Program-made: the position numbers and the translations under genes | NCBI GenBank assembly: GCA_964473505.1 | Contig: CAYYPG010000043.1 | Span: 1-16,648, forward strand | DNA length: 16,648 nucleotides | Source: JAOABV01 sp964473505 | GTDB taxonomy: Bacteria > Hydrothermota > Tepidihabitantia > Tepidihabitantales > CAIPLT01 | Reading direction: 5' to 3' | Shown: positions 5,252 to 13,056 of the stretch, piece after piece | Numbering within the stretch: position 1 is the stretch's first letter | Layout: every line of letters starts with the position of its first letter | Notes under the pieces: generated by a model | Told to the model about the DNA's origin: nothing | Databases searched by the model: none | What the model saw: the letters and a program-made list of their open reading frames with translations, nothing else

Positions 5252-6907
5252 ATGTATCCTAAGGAGTTTCAAGATTCAATAAAAAAAGTTGAAGCCACTC
5301 GCGCCTTCCGAATGAAACAAGAGTTTCCGATGTTAAGTTTAGCCGAACGCACTGCACTTTTAAAAGCATATCATCCTGATTATAAAAAAGGTACGATGCG
5401 AGAGATTTCTGTTGGGGTCAACAAAGGCGATAAAACTCCCCATGAATTTGCTAATCTTTTGGAAGCCTATTCTTATCTTGACCCAGATAAATTTATTATC
5501 CCCAACCCTAAATTTGAAACTGATGTATTAGTCATTGGTGGAGGTGGTGCTGGTGTTGCGGCCGCAATTGTCGCCAAACAATCCCAAGCCGATGTTTTAC
5601 TCGTGACCAAACTGCGTATCGGTGATGCGAACACAACAATGGCTCAAGGTGGCATTCAAGCAGCAGATAAAGAAAACGATTCACCGGCAATCCACTATCT
5701 TGATGTCATCGGTGGAGGTGGATTTACAAACATTCCGGAATTAGTAAGAGCTTTAGTAACTGACGGTCCGGAAATTATCCGCTGGCTGGAAGATCTAGGT
5801 GTAATTTTTGATAAGGCCGATGATGGCACAATGCTTTCGATTCATGGCGGCGGAACTTCCCGAAAACGAATGCATCCCTGTCGAGATTATACCGGCGCAG
5901 AAATAATGCGTTGTCTGAAAGATGAGTTTCTTGATATCGCAAGTCAACCTGGTCCTGGTCGTATTCGTTACTTAGAATACACTTCGGCTTTAGAACTACT
6001 TACCGACAAAGATGGTAATTGCATTGGTGCGGTTTTAGTTAATATGGAAAATGGAGATATCTTTACGGTAAAGGCTAAAACAACAATTTTAGCCACCGGC
6101 GGTGCTGGCCGATTACACATCCAGGGATTTCCTACTTCAAATCATTATGGTGCAACTGCTGATGGCGTGGTTTTGGGTTATCGTGTTGGTGCCAAATTAA
6201 TCTTTTTGGATACAATCCAATATCACCCTACTGGGGTTGCTTATCCAGAACAAATTTTAGGCCAACTCATCACGGAAAAAGTTCGGGGTATCGGTGCGCA
6301 ATTAGTTAATGTTGACGGCGAACGATTTATCTATGAACTTGAAACCCGAGATGTTGTGGCTTCGGCAATCATTAGAGAAGTCCAGGACCGAAAAAAAGGA
6401 ATTATGACTGCTCAAGCTGGCGGTGTTTGGCTTGATACTCCTTTAATTGAACTAATTTCCGGTCCGGGCACGATCTTGAAACAACTGCCGGCAATGTATC
6501 GTCAATTCATCAAATTCGGCATTGATATGACTAAAGAACCGGTACTCACCTACCCAACCCAACATTACCAAAATGGCGGTATTTTGTGTAATGAATATGG
6601 TGAAACCAATGTATTAGGACTTTATGTGGCTGGCGAAGTATCGGGTGGAGTACATGGACGAAACCGACTAATGGGTAATTCGCTTTTAGACATCTTGGTC
6701 TTTGGTCGTCGTGCCGGCAAACATGCTGCAGAAAAGTCTCGCAAAATTTCTATCAACCAAGAAGCTACTTTAGACCATGTTAAACGATACCATCAAGAAT
6801 TAGAAAAAGCAGGTATTACTAAAGACCGTAAAGCACCTATGCTCTTGCCGGATTATCGTCCTTCAGAATTCAGAACTGTATTTAGTTTCCTCTCCCATCT
6901 TTCCTAA
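5252..6907 (+). CDS. Fumarate reductase/succinate dehydrogenase flavoprotein (TfrA-like)
   Basis: A 551-residue FAD enzyme interconverting fumarate and succinate. An N-terminal extension of about 88 residues precedes the Rossmann motif VIGGGGAGVAAAI (94-106). Then come AQGGIQAA (131-138), HGGGTSRKR (198-206), the dicarboxylate motif QYHPTG (323-328), ETRDVVASA (364-372) with the likely catalytic Arg, HYQNGG (438-443), and GLYVAGE with HGRNRLMGNSLLD (456-480). The FAD-linking His of classical SdhA/FrdA, four residues before AQGGI, is Asn127 here, so FAD is probably bound non-covalently, as in L-aspartate oxidase and some soluble enzymes. ATG has GGAG about 8 nt upstream. No cytochrome b or anchor gene follows; the next gene is a phosphate transporter. 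NadB is less likely because the fumarase and iron-sulfur genes sit alongside. Confidence 0.9.
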   Translation: MYPKEFQDSIKKVEATRAFRMKQEFPMLSLAERTALLKAYHPDYKKGTMREISVGVNKGDKTPHEFANLLEAYSYLDPDKFIIPNPKFETDVLVIGGGGAGVAAAIVAKQSQADVLLVTKLRIGDANTTMAQGGIQAADKENDSPAIHYLDVIGGGGFTNIPELVRALVTDGPEIIRWLEDLGVIFDKADDGTMLSIHGGGTSRKRMHPCRDYTGAEIMRCLKDEFLDIASQPGPGRIRYLEYTSALELLTDKDGNCIGAVLVNMENGDIFTVKAKTTILATGGAGRLHIQGFPTSNHYGATADGVVLGYRVGAKLIFLDTIQYHPTGVAYPEQILGQLITEKVRGIGAQLVNVDGERFIYELETRDVVASAIIREVQDRKKGIMTAQAGGVWLDTPLIELISGPGTILKQLPAMYRQFIKFGIDMTKEPVLTYPTQHYQNGGILCNEYGETNVLGLYVAGEVSGGVHGRNRLMGNSLLDILVFGRRAGKHAAEKSRKISINQEATLDHVKRYHQELEKAGITKDRKAPMLLPDYRPSEFRTVFSFLSHLS

Positions 6908-6940
6908 AAGTATCTTTCTTTTTCTTGTTCTTAATTTTCA

Positions 6941-8029
6941 ATGAATTATCGTGCTCACCAGGCTATACAGATATTAGTCCTTCTGGTATGTTTGTATTGT
7001 TTCCTTCTTAGTATTAATCTATTAAGTGATGGCCTAAAACTTTTAGGTAAAGGTTTTGTTACAAATCTAATTAGTATTACCTCTAATCCTTTTTTAGGAC
7101 TAATCATCGGTGTCTTTACTACTGCGATAGTCCAAAGTTCTTCGGCAACAACCTCAATCGTCGTTGGCTTAGTAGCATCAAATACTATTAGCATCACCAA
7201 CGCGATTCCAATTGTAATGGGCGCTAACATTGGAACCACAGTTACTAATACCTTAGTCTCACTCGGACATATCACTCGAAAACCCGAGTTCCAACGCGCG
7301 TTTCCTGCGGCCATCGTGCATGATTTCTTTAATATCTTAACAGTTTTAGTTCTCTTTCCCATAGAAGTCAATTTTCATATTATCCGAACCACATCAGCAT
7401 TCTTAACAAAAATCTTTGCCGGGCTCGGTGGAATGCATATTACCAGTCCTCTAAAATTTGTAACCGCAACTGTTAGTGCTCGAATTGTATGTCTGATGGG
7501 CAATAAAGGAATCGTCATCGTTGTTTTTGCGGTTGTTGTTTTGTTTATTGCGCTAAAATTTTTAGTCGACATAATGAGAGTAATAACCACCAGCAAGTTA
7601 GAATTAGTCATTGACCGATATCTTTTTGGCCGGACATTCCAGAGTTTTTTAGTCGGCCTAATAGTAACTTCAATTATCCAATCCTCTTCCATCACAACTT
7701 CTTTGGTTGTACCCCTGGTTGGTGCTGGCCTATTATCTATTTATAAGGTATTTCCCTATATGATGGGTGCAAATGTTGGTACGACCATAACTGCGATTTT
7801 AGCATCCTTAGCGATTGGTAATTCTCTGGGCATCCAAATCGCCTTTGCCCATTTCGCTTTTAATCTTTTGGGAACTTGTATCTGGTATCCAGCCAGAATT
7901 GTTCCTATTAATATTGCTTTACTTTTTGGTCGATTTGCCAGCCGAAGACGCGTCTGGGCTTTACTTTATCTAATTGTTGTCTTTTATTTGGTTCCGATTA
8001 TAATATTCTTAATAACAAAACTAAAATGA
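6941..8029 (+). CDS. Na+/phosphate cotransporter, NptA/PF02690 family
   Basis: A 362-residue polytopic inner-membrane protein with an internal duplication. Each half carries the family signature: QSSSATTS (65-72) with GANIGTT (94-100), and QSSSITTS (247-254) with GANVGTT (277-283). These repeats line the substrate and sodium site of NptA-type transporters, which import inorganic phosphate with sodium. Many members carry a C-terminal PhoU-like domain. Here that part is absent and a separate PhoU-like gene lies 175 bp downstream, so the two probably work together. The ATG is 33 bp after the flavoprotein stop with no clear Shine-Dalgarno sequence. An upstream start is not available because the frame is closed there. 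Hydrophobic stretches are frequent throughout (for example 11-27, 191-209, 339-358). Confidence 0.9.
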   Translation: MNYRAHQAIQILVLLVCLYCFLLSINLLSDGLKLLGKGFVTNLISITSNPFLGLIIGVFTTAIVQSSSATTSIVVGLVASNTISITNAIPIVMGANIGTTVTNTLVSLGHITRKPEFQRAFPAAIVHDFFNILTVLVLFPIEVNFHIIRTTSAFLTKIFAGLGGMHITSPLKFVTATVSARIVCLMGNKGIVIVVFAVVVLFIALKFLVDIMRVITTSKLELVIDRYLFGRTFQSFLVGLIVTSIIQSSSITTSLVVPLVGAGLLSIYKVFPYMMGANVGTTITAILASLAIGNSLGIQIAFAHFAFNLLGTCIWYPARIVPINIALLFGRFASRRRVWALLYLIVVFYLVPIIIFLITKLK

Positions 8030-8104
8030 AATAAATAGTATTTAATTATTAGGCGGTATAATAACTAATATGCGGTATAAAACGAACCACACTATTCAGT
8101 CAGA

Positions 8105-8142
8105 AAAACACAAAGTGAAAAAATTTGTGAAATCTGTGTTTT
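8105..8142. repeat. Inverted repeat between transporter and PhoU-like genes
   Basis: AAAACACA (8105-8112) and TGTGTTTT (8135-8142) are perfect reverse complements separated by 22 nt, in the 175-bp gap before the PhoU-like gene. There is a short A-run after it but no U-run, so it is not a clear terminator. It could be an operator or chance. Confidence 0.35.
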
Positions 8143-8204
8143 AAAAACAGGAGTGAATCTAATTGGGCAAAACAAGTTCTTATTTGCTTTCTAAGGAGTA
8201 AAAA

Positions 8205-8855
8205 ATGTTTACTGAATTTTTACAGTTATGGAAGAAGTCTTCGCTCTTGAACGAAGCAGTCGAAGAAACCTATAAAATGCTCGAGATGACGAAGGATATG
8301 TATATTTTCTCCTTGCGGGTATTAATGGATAACGAAAAAGAAGTTTCAGATATTTATAAACTTGACCAGGAACTTAACCAAATGCAGATATCTGTACGAC
8401 GAAAAGTGCTTGAACATCTCTCAATTAATCCGCGACAAGATATTACCAGTTCGTTAATTTTGGTAACAATCGTGGTTGATATTGAACGTATTGGCGATTA
8501 CGCAAAAAATTTAATTGAGCTTGCGCACCATTATCCGCAAAAACTATGCGGTCCTTACTGTGACCGGGTCCGTAATTTTGAAATGGAAATAACCAAGAAT
8601 TTCCTAAGTACAATTAGAGCCTTCAAAGAGGTTGACGCCCAATTAGGACAAATGGTTATGGACGCTCATGCAAAATTAGCCCCAGAATTTGAGCATCTTA
8701 TTGAGGATATCTTAGAAGACACTTCGCTTCGTGGTCGTGAAGCAGTAATTTATGCCCTTTTAGCACGATTTCTAAAACGTGTCTCCGCCCATCTAAAAAA
8801 TGTTGCTTCTTCGGTCGTCAATCCTTTTCATCGTTTGGGCTATCGTCCGGAATAA
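8205..8855 (+). CDS. PhoU-like phosphate regulatory protein
   Basis: A 216-residue all-helical protein with the two-repeat PhoU layout. The first repeat has DIERIGDYAKN (92-102), matching the E/DxxxD-type metal-binding motif of PhoU. In the second repeat the equivalent reads RFLKRVSAHLKN (188-199), with the acidic ligands replaced by Lys and Ala, so only one metal site looks intact. The protein is soluble and cytoplasmic. PhoU proteins restrain phosphate uptake and signalling; next to an NptA-type carrier without its own PhoU tail, this one probably regulates that transporter. The ATG is well supported: AAGGAG lies 7 nt upstream. No histidine kinase or Pst transporter genes are nearby. Confidence 0.85.
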   Translation: MFTEFLQLWKKSSLLNEAVEETYKMLEMTKDMYIFSLRVLMDNEKEVSDIYKLDQELNQMQISVRRKVLEHLSINPRQDITSSLILVTIVVDIERIGDYAKNLIELAHHYPQKLCGPYCDRVRNFEMEITKNFLSTIRAFKEVDAQLGQMVMDAHAKLAPEFEHLIEDILEDTSLRGREAVIYALLARFLKRVSAHLKNVASSVVNPFHRLGYRPE

Positions 8856-9330
8856 CTCTTACCTTTCACATTGCTTTATTGTTCTAAAGAAGACAAAAGC
8901 CAAATACCAGAATTTTGAAAATGTGCCTAAGTACTTAAAATGTCATTCGAATGCTTTCTACTTTTAGACTTAATGAATACAGGGAATCTCTAACCGATTG
9001 CAACCTTCAAAAGATGAAATTTTTAAACCTGTCCGCCTCGAAATCACGAAGATCTGAAATTGAGACTTTGACCAAAACATTACTTCATTAAAAATTTTAG
9101 TTCTATTACACGAAACGAATCTGCCTTAATTAACCCAGACGCTCATAACCATTATAAAATGATAATCTGAAGTTCGAAAATTGCGAAAAAATAATAATAA
9201 TCTTGATAAATGCAAGCTTCATTAATAAAACAAAAACGATATAGAGTTAGCGCACAAGTTTCTCTTGGAAACTCAAAACAGAAAAAGTATTTATAATCTC
9301 AAGACTAACACATTGTAATCAATAATCCTT
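8856..9330. other. Intergenic stretch without a recognisable gene
   Basis: 475 bp of AT-rich DNA. A plus-strand frame around 8977-9057 is open for 26 codons (contains SKDEIFKPVRLEITK) but has no ATG and breaks off with stops; I cannot assign it. A TATAAT at 9292-9297 could be the -10 element for the next gene, but the nearest TTGGAA is 21 bp upstream, too far for a normal promoter. I see no terminator after the PhoU-like gene. Confidence 0.45.
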
Positions 9331-10068
9331 ATGTTAAGATTAAAAGCGATTTGGGATAGGACCAACCATCCAAATAATCGGGCAAAATTTCTGGGAGTTA
9401 CTTATTTGCTATTATTTATTGCGATAATAATCTTAATCACTTTCTATCTCTTTGCAAAATATCCGATATTGTTAACGATCTTTACAGACCAACCGAAAAT
9501 TCGGGATTTCGTTAGTCAATTTGGCATTAAGGCACCCTTTATTCTTATCGGATTACAAATACTGCAGATTATCTTTGCGCCCATTCCCGGTCATCTAATA
9601 GCATTTGTTGCTGGATATCTTTTTGGTGTTATAAGAGGAACCATCTTTTGTTTGTTAGGCATTTTTGGAGGAGCAAGTATTACCTTTTGGGTCGCCAGAA
9701 TTTTTGGCCGACAGCTCTTAAAACTATTTATTGCTCAGGAGAATATGGAGAAATTTGACCGATATGTAGTACGGAAAGGTCCATTTGTAATATTTACATT
9801 GCTTTTGATACCCTTTTCACCTTTAGGTGATATTCTTTATTATCTATCTGGATTAAGCGCCATTCCCTATTTGGTTTATATCTTATTGGTCTTAATTGCC
9901 CGGCTTCCTAATACTTTAATCAACAATCTTATTGGTGCTAAAGCATTTACTCTTACCCTCAAAGAATGGATTATCTTTTTGCTTCTGCTATTCATCTTTG
10001 CGGCTATTTTTTACTGGCAAAGAAAGAATATTGAACGAATAATCCTAAAGCAAATTAAAATAAAATAA
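9331..10068 (+). CDS. TVP38/TMEM64-family membrane protein (VTT/SNARE-associated domain)
   Basis: A 245-residue integral membrane protein. A first membrane helix spans about 21-42. The VTT core follows, with APIPGHLIAFVAGYLFG (83-99), a Gly-rich helix (LLGIFGGASITFWVAR, 108-123), PFSPLGDILYYLSGLS (161-176) and ARLPNTLINNLIG (190-202). A last helix spans about 212-229, ahead of a basic tail. Length and motif order fit the TVP38/TMEM64 branch of the DedA superfamily. DedA relatives are implicated in lipid flipping and membrane homeostasis, but the substrate of this one cannot be read from sequence. It stands alone, with long gene-free stretches on both sides, so it is probably transcribed singly. 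No Shine-Dalgarno sequence precedes the ATG, as for two other genes here (1972, 6941). Confidence 0.85.
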   Translation: MLRLKAIWDRTNHPNNRAKFLGVTYLLLFIAIIILITFYLFAKYPILLTIFTDQPKIRDFVSQFGIKAPFILIGLQILQIIFAPIPGHLIAFVAGYLFGVIRGTIFCLLGIFGGASITFWVARIFGRQLLKLFIAQENMEKFDRYVVRKGPFVIFTLLLIPFSPLGDILYYLSGLSAIPYLVYILLVLIARLPNTLINNLIGAKAFTLTLKEWIIFLLLLFIFAAIFYWQRKNIERIILKQIKIK

Positions 10069-10169
10069 CCATCTAATTATTAATTTCACCAGAAATAATA
10101 TTATTGTTATAATGCGAATGCGTGGATAATTGCAAGGAGATATTGTCAATTTATGCGGAAATTTAGAGA

Positions 10170-10250
10170 TTTAATCAAATGTTTGATAAAATTGAAAACA
10201 TGCAGTTTTATTTATAATTAAGCACATTTTTGCTTTTTTCTTTCTGTAAA
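10170..10250 (+). repeat. Shortened echo of the PilZ-like remnant
   Basis: This stretch shares the order of words ATTGAAAACATGC.GTTTTAT and CTTTTTTCTTTCTG with the larger remnant at 10546-10651, with the part between them deleted. It contains stops and is clearly not coding now. It sits about 100 bp after the TVP38-type gene. Confidence 0.45.
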
Positions 10251-10299
10251 ATTAACAGTTTTGGGTATAGGTCAGGAGGTTATCTGATACATAATTGAG

Positions 10300-10346
10300 T
10301 TGATAATTTAATTAACAATATAGCTGGTAATTGAGCTAATTATCAA
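10300..10346. repeat. Inverted repeat in the decayed region
   Basis: TTGATAATT (10300-10308) and AATTATCAA (10338-10346) are perfect 9-base reverse complements around a 29-nt loop. A further TTGATTAAATTAT at about 10355-10367 could compete for the left arm. AT-rich and of unknown role. Confidence 0.4.
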
Positions 10347-10476
10347 TAAGCCAATTGATTAAATTATTTAGTGAGCAGACAGGAGGATTGACTAGGCGGT
10401 ATACCAGGGGATTACTTGGAGGATAGTATATTAGATTATCTTTAAGATTCCAGAAGAGGTTAGACAGGTTGCTTGA

Positions 10477-10668
10477 AAAGACTACGAAGATAAAAAAGAT
10501 AAACGAGATTATCTTCTGTTGTTAATTAAGAGATATAATCAAATATTATTGAAAATTGCAAACATGCTGTTTTATGGTAAAAATAAAAAAGAGATTGTCA
10601 GAATTAGTGGAAATTTTTCATCGTCAGGTGTAACTTTTCTTTTTCTGCAAGAGCGTAGTCAATATTAG
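10477..10668 (+). pseudogene. Decayed coding segment, possibly PilZ-like
   Basis: A 63-codon open stretch without a proper start runs from just after a TGA (10474-10476) to a TAG (10666-10668). In the same frame before the TGA is IPEEVRQVA. The peptide has a charged start (KDYEDKKDKRDYLLLLIKRY), a helical middle, and then EIVRISGNFSSSGVTFLFLQE. The last part resembles the (V/I)N(I/L)S.SG(I/L).FL signature of PilZ-type c-di-GMP domains, preceded as usual in some PilZ proteins by a coiled helix. A second, more broken copy lies at 10758-10821. The RxxxR motif of active PilZ domains is not visible. I infer a gene remnant; the family is uncertain. Confidence 0.4.
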
Positions 10669-10757
10669 TAGAAATGTATTATAGATAGATCTATAGTCTA
10701 TATTTATGGGTATTTATTATAGATAGTTATTTTGTCCTTCTATCCGGGGTAGACAAT

Positions 10758-10821
10758 GAGAATATTAACAGAAGTTAATCATAAATAGGTATTTCTTTTC
10801 TCTTTCTGCAAGCACCCATCA
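10758..10821 (+). repeat. Second, stop-riddled copy of the PilZ-like tail
   Basis: CTTTTCTCTTTCTGCAAG (10795-10812) differs at one base from CTTTTCTTTTTCTGCAAG (10634-10651). In frame the peptide reads ENINRS-stop-S-stop-IGISFLFLQ, which aligns with EIVRISGNFSSSGVTFLFLQ in the first remnant. Similarity in the encoded peptide extends beyond the exact bases, so this is a related coding piece and not just a shared T-rich word. Confidence 0.5.
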
Positions 10822-10871
10822 ATTTGTTTCGGTTCATACATAAAGTCATAGTATTACTTAACCTAAGAGGT

Positions 10872-10933
10872 TGCTTTTTAAGTAATCGGATTGACTATCA
10901 CCCAATTAACCTCCAGGACTACCCAGGGAATAC
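10872..10933. repeat. 62-bp dispersed repeat, copy 2
   Basis: Second copy of the repeat at 1-62 (61 of 62 identical). Here it is not joined to transposase-like sequence. The DNA just beyond it (10934-11030) contains further related words (for example AATCAGATTACTACCCAATT), so the 62 bp may be part of a larger, degenerate repeat family. Confidence 0.85.
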
Positions 10934-11030
10934 TCCCCTATCTCCTCTTGGGACAACCGATTGGATTATCTAACCCCCTGTTAACCATGCAATTAATCAG
11001 ATTACTACCCAATTATTGGGCATATAATTA

Positions 11031-11050
11031 ACTCTACTTTTAAGTAGAGT
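11031..11050. repeat. Perfect 9-bp-stem hairpin
   Basis: ACTCTACTT, TT, AAGTAGAGT form a 20-base near-palindrome with a 2-nt loop. No T-run follows on either strand, so it does not look like a standard terminator. It lies about 100 bp from the 62-bp repeat and 210 bp past the end of the minus-strand carboxypeptidase gene. Confidence 0.6.
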
Positions 11051-11153
11051 ATTTACGGAGTTAGCATCAAACAAAGAAGAAAAATTTTGAGGGGGTGGAT
11101 ATATTTTAATAGATATAATTATAGATAATGTTGAGATTAGAGAACGGATAGTC

Positions 11154-11213
11154 GTTTTTTTGGTAAAAGGATTATCTTCTGAATATATGTGCTCAAGCTA
11201 ATCGATGTCTTTA
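11154..11213 (-). pseudogene. Duplicated 3' tail of the M14 peptidase gene (sorting-domain end)
   Basis: This minus-strand segment is a diverged copy of 11256-11313, the last 18 codons and first bases after the carboxypeptidase gene. Translated, it reads KTSISLSTYIQKIILL against the native KISIGLSTYTQKIIIT. The stop codon is lost by a small insertion. The copy lies about 100 bp downstream of the native end. It could be the last trace of a second secreted-protein gene or a tail duplication. Confidence 0.7.
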
Positions 11214-11257
11214 CTTGGTGACTAAGAAGAACTATTATTTATTGAGATCCTCTTTGT

Positions 11258-12886
11258 TTAATTGGTAATAATTATCTTTTGCGTATATGTGCTTAAGCCA
11301 ATCGATATCTTTATAAAATAGATTCCCTCAGAAACATTATTCCCCCAACCATCCTTTTTATCCCATAAGACCCTATGCTCCCCACTATCCATTCTCTGAT
11401 TTACCAGAGTTCGGATTAATCTTCCGTTATTGTCGTATATCTTGATATCCACATCGGATGGAAATTCAACTGAAAAATGAATTTCTAGATTCTTATGGGT
11501 TATACTGGGAATTACTTTGAAATATTTTTTTAGAGCTTTAGAGAATGTCTCTTTAATTGCGGTGGTAGGATTAAGTCTGATATCCAAATAAGTTGGCGTT
11601 CCTGGACTAACATTGACATTATAGATTGTCTTGGTTTGATAGCCATTTTTGAGTACCTGGACTGTATAAGTTCCTGGATTAAGAATGCGATAGAATCGGC
11701 CAAACATTGAATCTGACATTCGGGGCATTATAGTTTCAGGTGGTGCGTAGGCTTCAAGAATTCTTACTTCGGCAACTAAAGGTTCATCGGTTATCGAATC
11801 CTTAATATGTCCGGTAATTTGACTGCCGGTCATTCTTTCTAACAAATAATAGGCGCCGGCTAAATTCCTTTGACAGATAGAATCTATTCTATAACCCGGC
11901 GGAAAATAGCCATTACTGACTTCAATCGTAAATGAGATGACACCAACATAGTAGAACCAGTTGCGAGCAACACCACCTTCGGCTACATTCCCATAAATAG
12001 CAAAATAAGTTCCGGTACCTGCGTCATTTCTAATTCTTTTCGCTAGACTTTCGGCAACCGCTTTGATATGAGGTCGGTCAGGGCAAAATGAGTTTCCCCA
12101 ACGCCACGGATAATAGACTAATTCACCTTCGCCGTATTCTCGACTGCTGTGATAACAGATATCAAAGACAAATTTCTCTTGGTTGGTTAAATTTCTTATA
12201 GCTTGGGTTTCGGCTTCAGAAAAAGGATATGGTCCCCGATATTCCCTGCTACTCGGATTCGAGTTTCCCAGATGCCATAAAAAGTCATAGTTGCGATTCA
12301 AATCAACCCCGTCCTGGGCGTCGAAGACCCCATTATTATTATTATCGCGGGTATTTTTGCGCCATAAAGTATCAATGCCTGATGAACCAATATAATGGCC
12401 ATCTGGATTGACCATCGGCACAATCCAAATTTCATTAGAGTTAATGGCTGAGGTAATAAATGGGTCAACATTATATTTAGTTACTAAATCCCACATCATA
12501 TAAAGACAGATTTCTACGCCGATCAATTCGCAGGCATGATGCACACCATTATATAAAATACTTGGTTCGTCCTCTTGGATAGCAGGATTATCGGAAATTT
12601 TTATTGCCCAAATCGGTAATTGATTCACGGTTGTGTAGCCAATGATATGTAATCGGGTGATATGGGGATAATTCAACGCTACATAAAACATTTCATCTAC
12701 CATCTCACCATAAGTATGATATCTGGGATCTCGAGCCTGTAGCGAACTGACCGCAAATAAATAGCCTAAAATAAACACTATATAGCGGATAAGAGTCCAA
12801 AATCGGCCAATAGTTAAGCGACTTTTCTGTGTAACTTTGTTGTATACTTTTATATTTATAAGTGTAGTATTACACATAAATGTCAC
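11258..12886 (-). CDS. Secreted M14 zinc carboxypeptidase with C-terminal sorting domain
   Basis: A 542-residue exported metallopeptidase. A hydrophobic signal segment (about 33-48, ending SSLQA-R) follows an overlong N-terminus; the true start may be the ATG at Met4 or a later non-ATG codon. The M14 domain (about 55-350) has Zn ligands His117-x-x-Glu120 (HHACE) and His246 (CYHSS), NPDGH (160-164), DLNRNYDF (195-202) and the general base Glu322 (FTIEVSNGYFPP). An Asn/Asp-rich insert (DNNNNGVFDAQDG, 181-193) may bind calcium. A carboxypeptidase-regulatory-like beta domain (355-437) and a FlgD-like C-terminal domain (465-542; IKIYDNNGRLIRTLV and GIYFIKI) follow. The latter is the type found on type IX-secreted proteins. 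All catalytic residues look intact. It lies 170 bp downstream of the C25 gene on the same strand; no Shine-Dalgarno sequence was seen. Confidence 0.92.
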   Translation of the reverse strand: MTFMCNTTLINIKVYNKVTQKSRLTIGRFWTLIRYIVFILGYLFAVSSLQARDPRYHTYGEMVDEMFYVALNYPHITRLHIIGYTTVNQLPIWAIKISDNPAIQEDEPSILYNGVHHACELIGVEICLYMMWDLVTKYNVDPFITSAINSNEIWIVPMVNPDGHYIGSSGIDTLWRKNTRDNNNNGVFDAQDGVDLNRNYDFLWHLGNSNPSSREYRGPYPFSEAETQAIRNLTNQEKFVFDICYHSSREYGEGELVYYPWRWGNSFCPDRPHIKAVAESLAKRIRNDAGTGTYFAIYGNVAEGGVARNWFYYVGVISFTIEVSNGYFPPGYRIDSICQRNLAGAYYLLERMTGSQITGHIKDSITDEPLVAEVRILEAYAPPETIMPRMSDSMFGRFYRILNPGTYTVQVLKNGYQTKTIYNVNVSPGTPTYLDIRLNPTTAIKETFSKALKKYFKVIPSITHKNLEIHFSVEFPSDVDIKIYDNNGRLIRTLVNQRMDSGEHRVLWDKKDGWGNNVSEGIYFIKISIGLSTYTQKIIITN

Positions 12887-13056
12887 TTGCTTCTTAACTA
12901 ATCTTGAGCATTGCCTTCATTTTTAATCGTAGACATACTCATACTCTAACGATGATTTTTGCGTAGTCTGGTTGAATATTTTTGCAAGATTATTCGAATA
13001 ACTGCCACGAATGATTGATTTAGTTTTAATTATCTTAAGTATTCCTAATTTTTTAA

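Noticed and set aside
5252..6907. L-aspartate oxidase (NadB) as the identity of the flavoprotein
   Set aside because: The loss of the FAD-linking His is shared with NadB. However, the N-terminal extension, the HGRNRLMGNSLLD region and the adjacent iron-sulfur and fumarase genes fit a TfrA-like fumarate reductase better; no nadA or nadC is present.
6955..7695. Two minus-strand ORFs of 138 and 106 codons inside the phosphate transporter gene
   Set aside because: They are shadows of the well-supported NptA-type gene, whose conserved QSSS and GAN.GTT motifs are on the plus strand.
8050..10403. Exact 11-bp word TAGGCGGTATA at 8050-8060 and 10393-10403, with a related GCGGTATA at 8072-8079
   Set aside because: Too short, with no similarity in the flanks; it could be chance or a minor dispersed motif.
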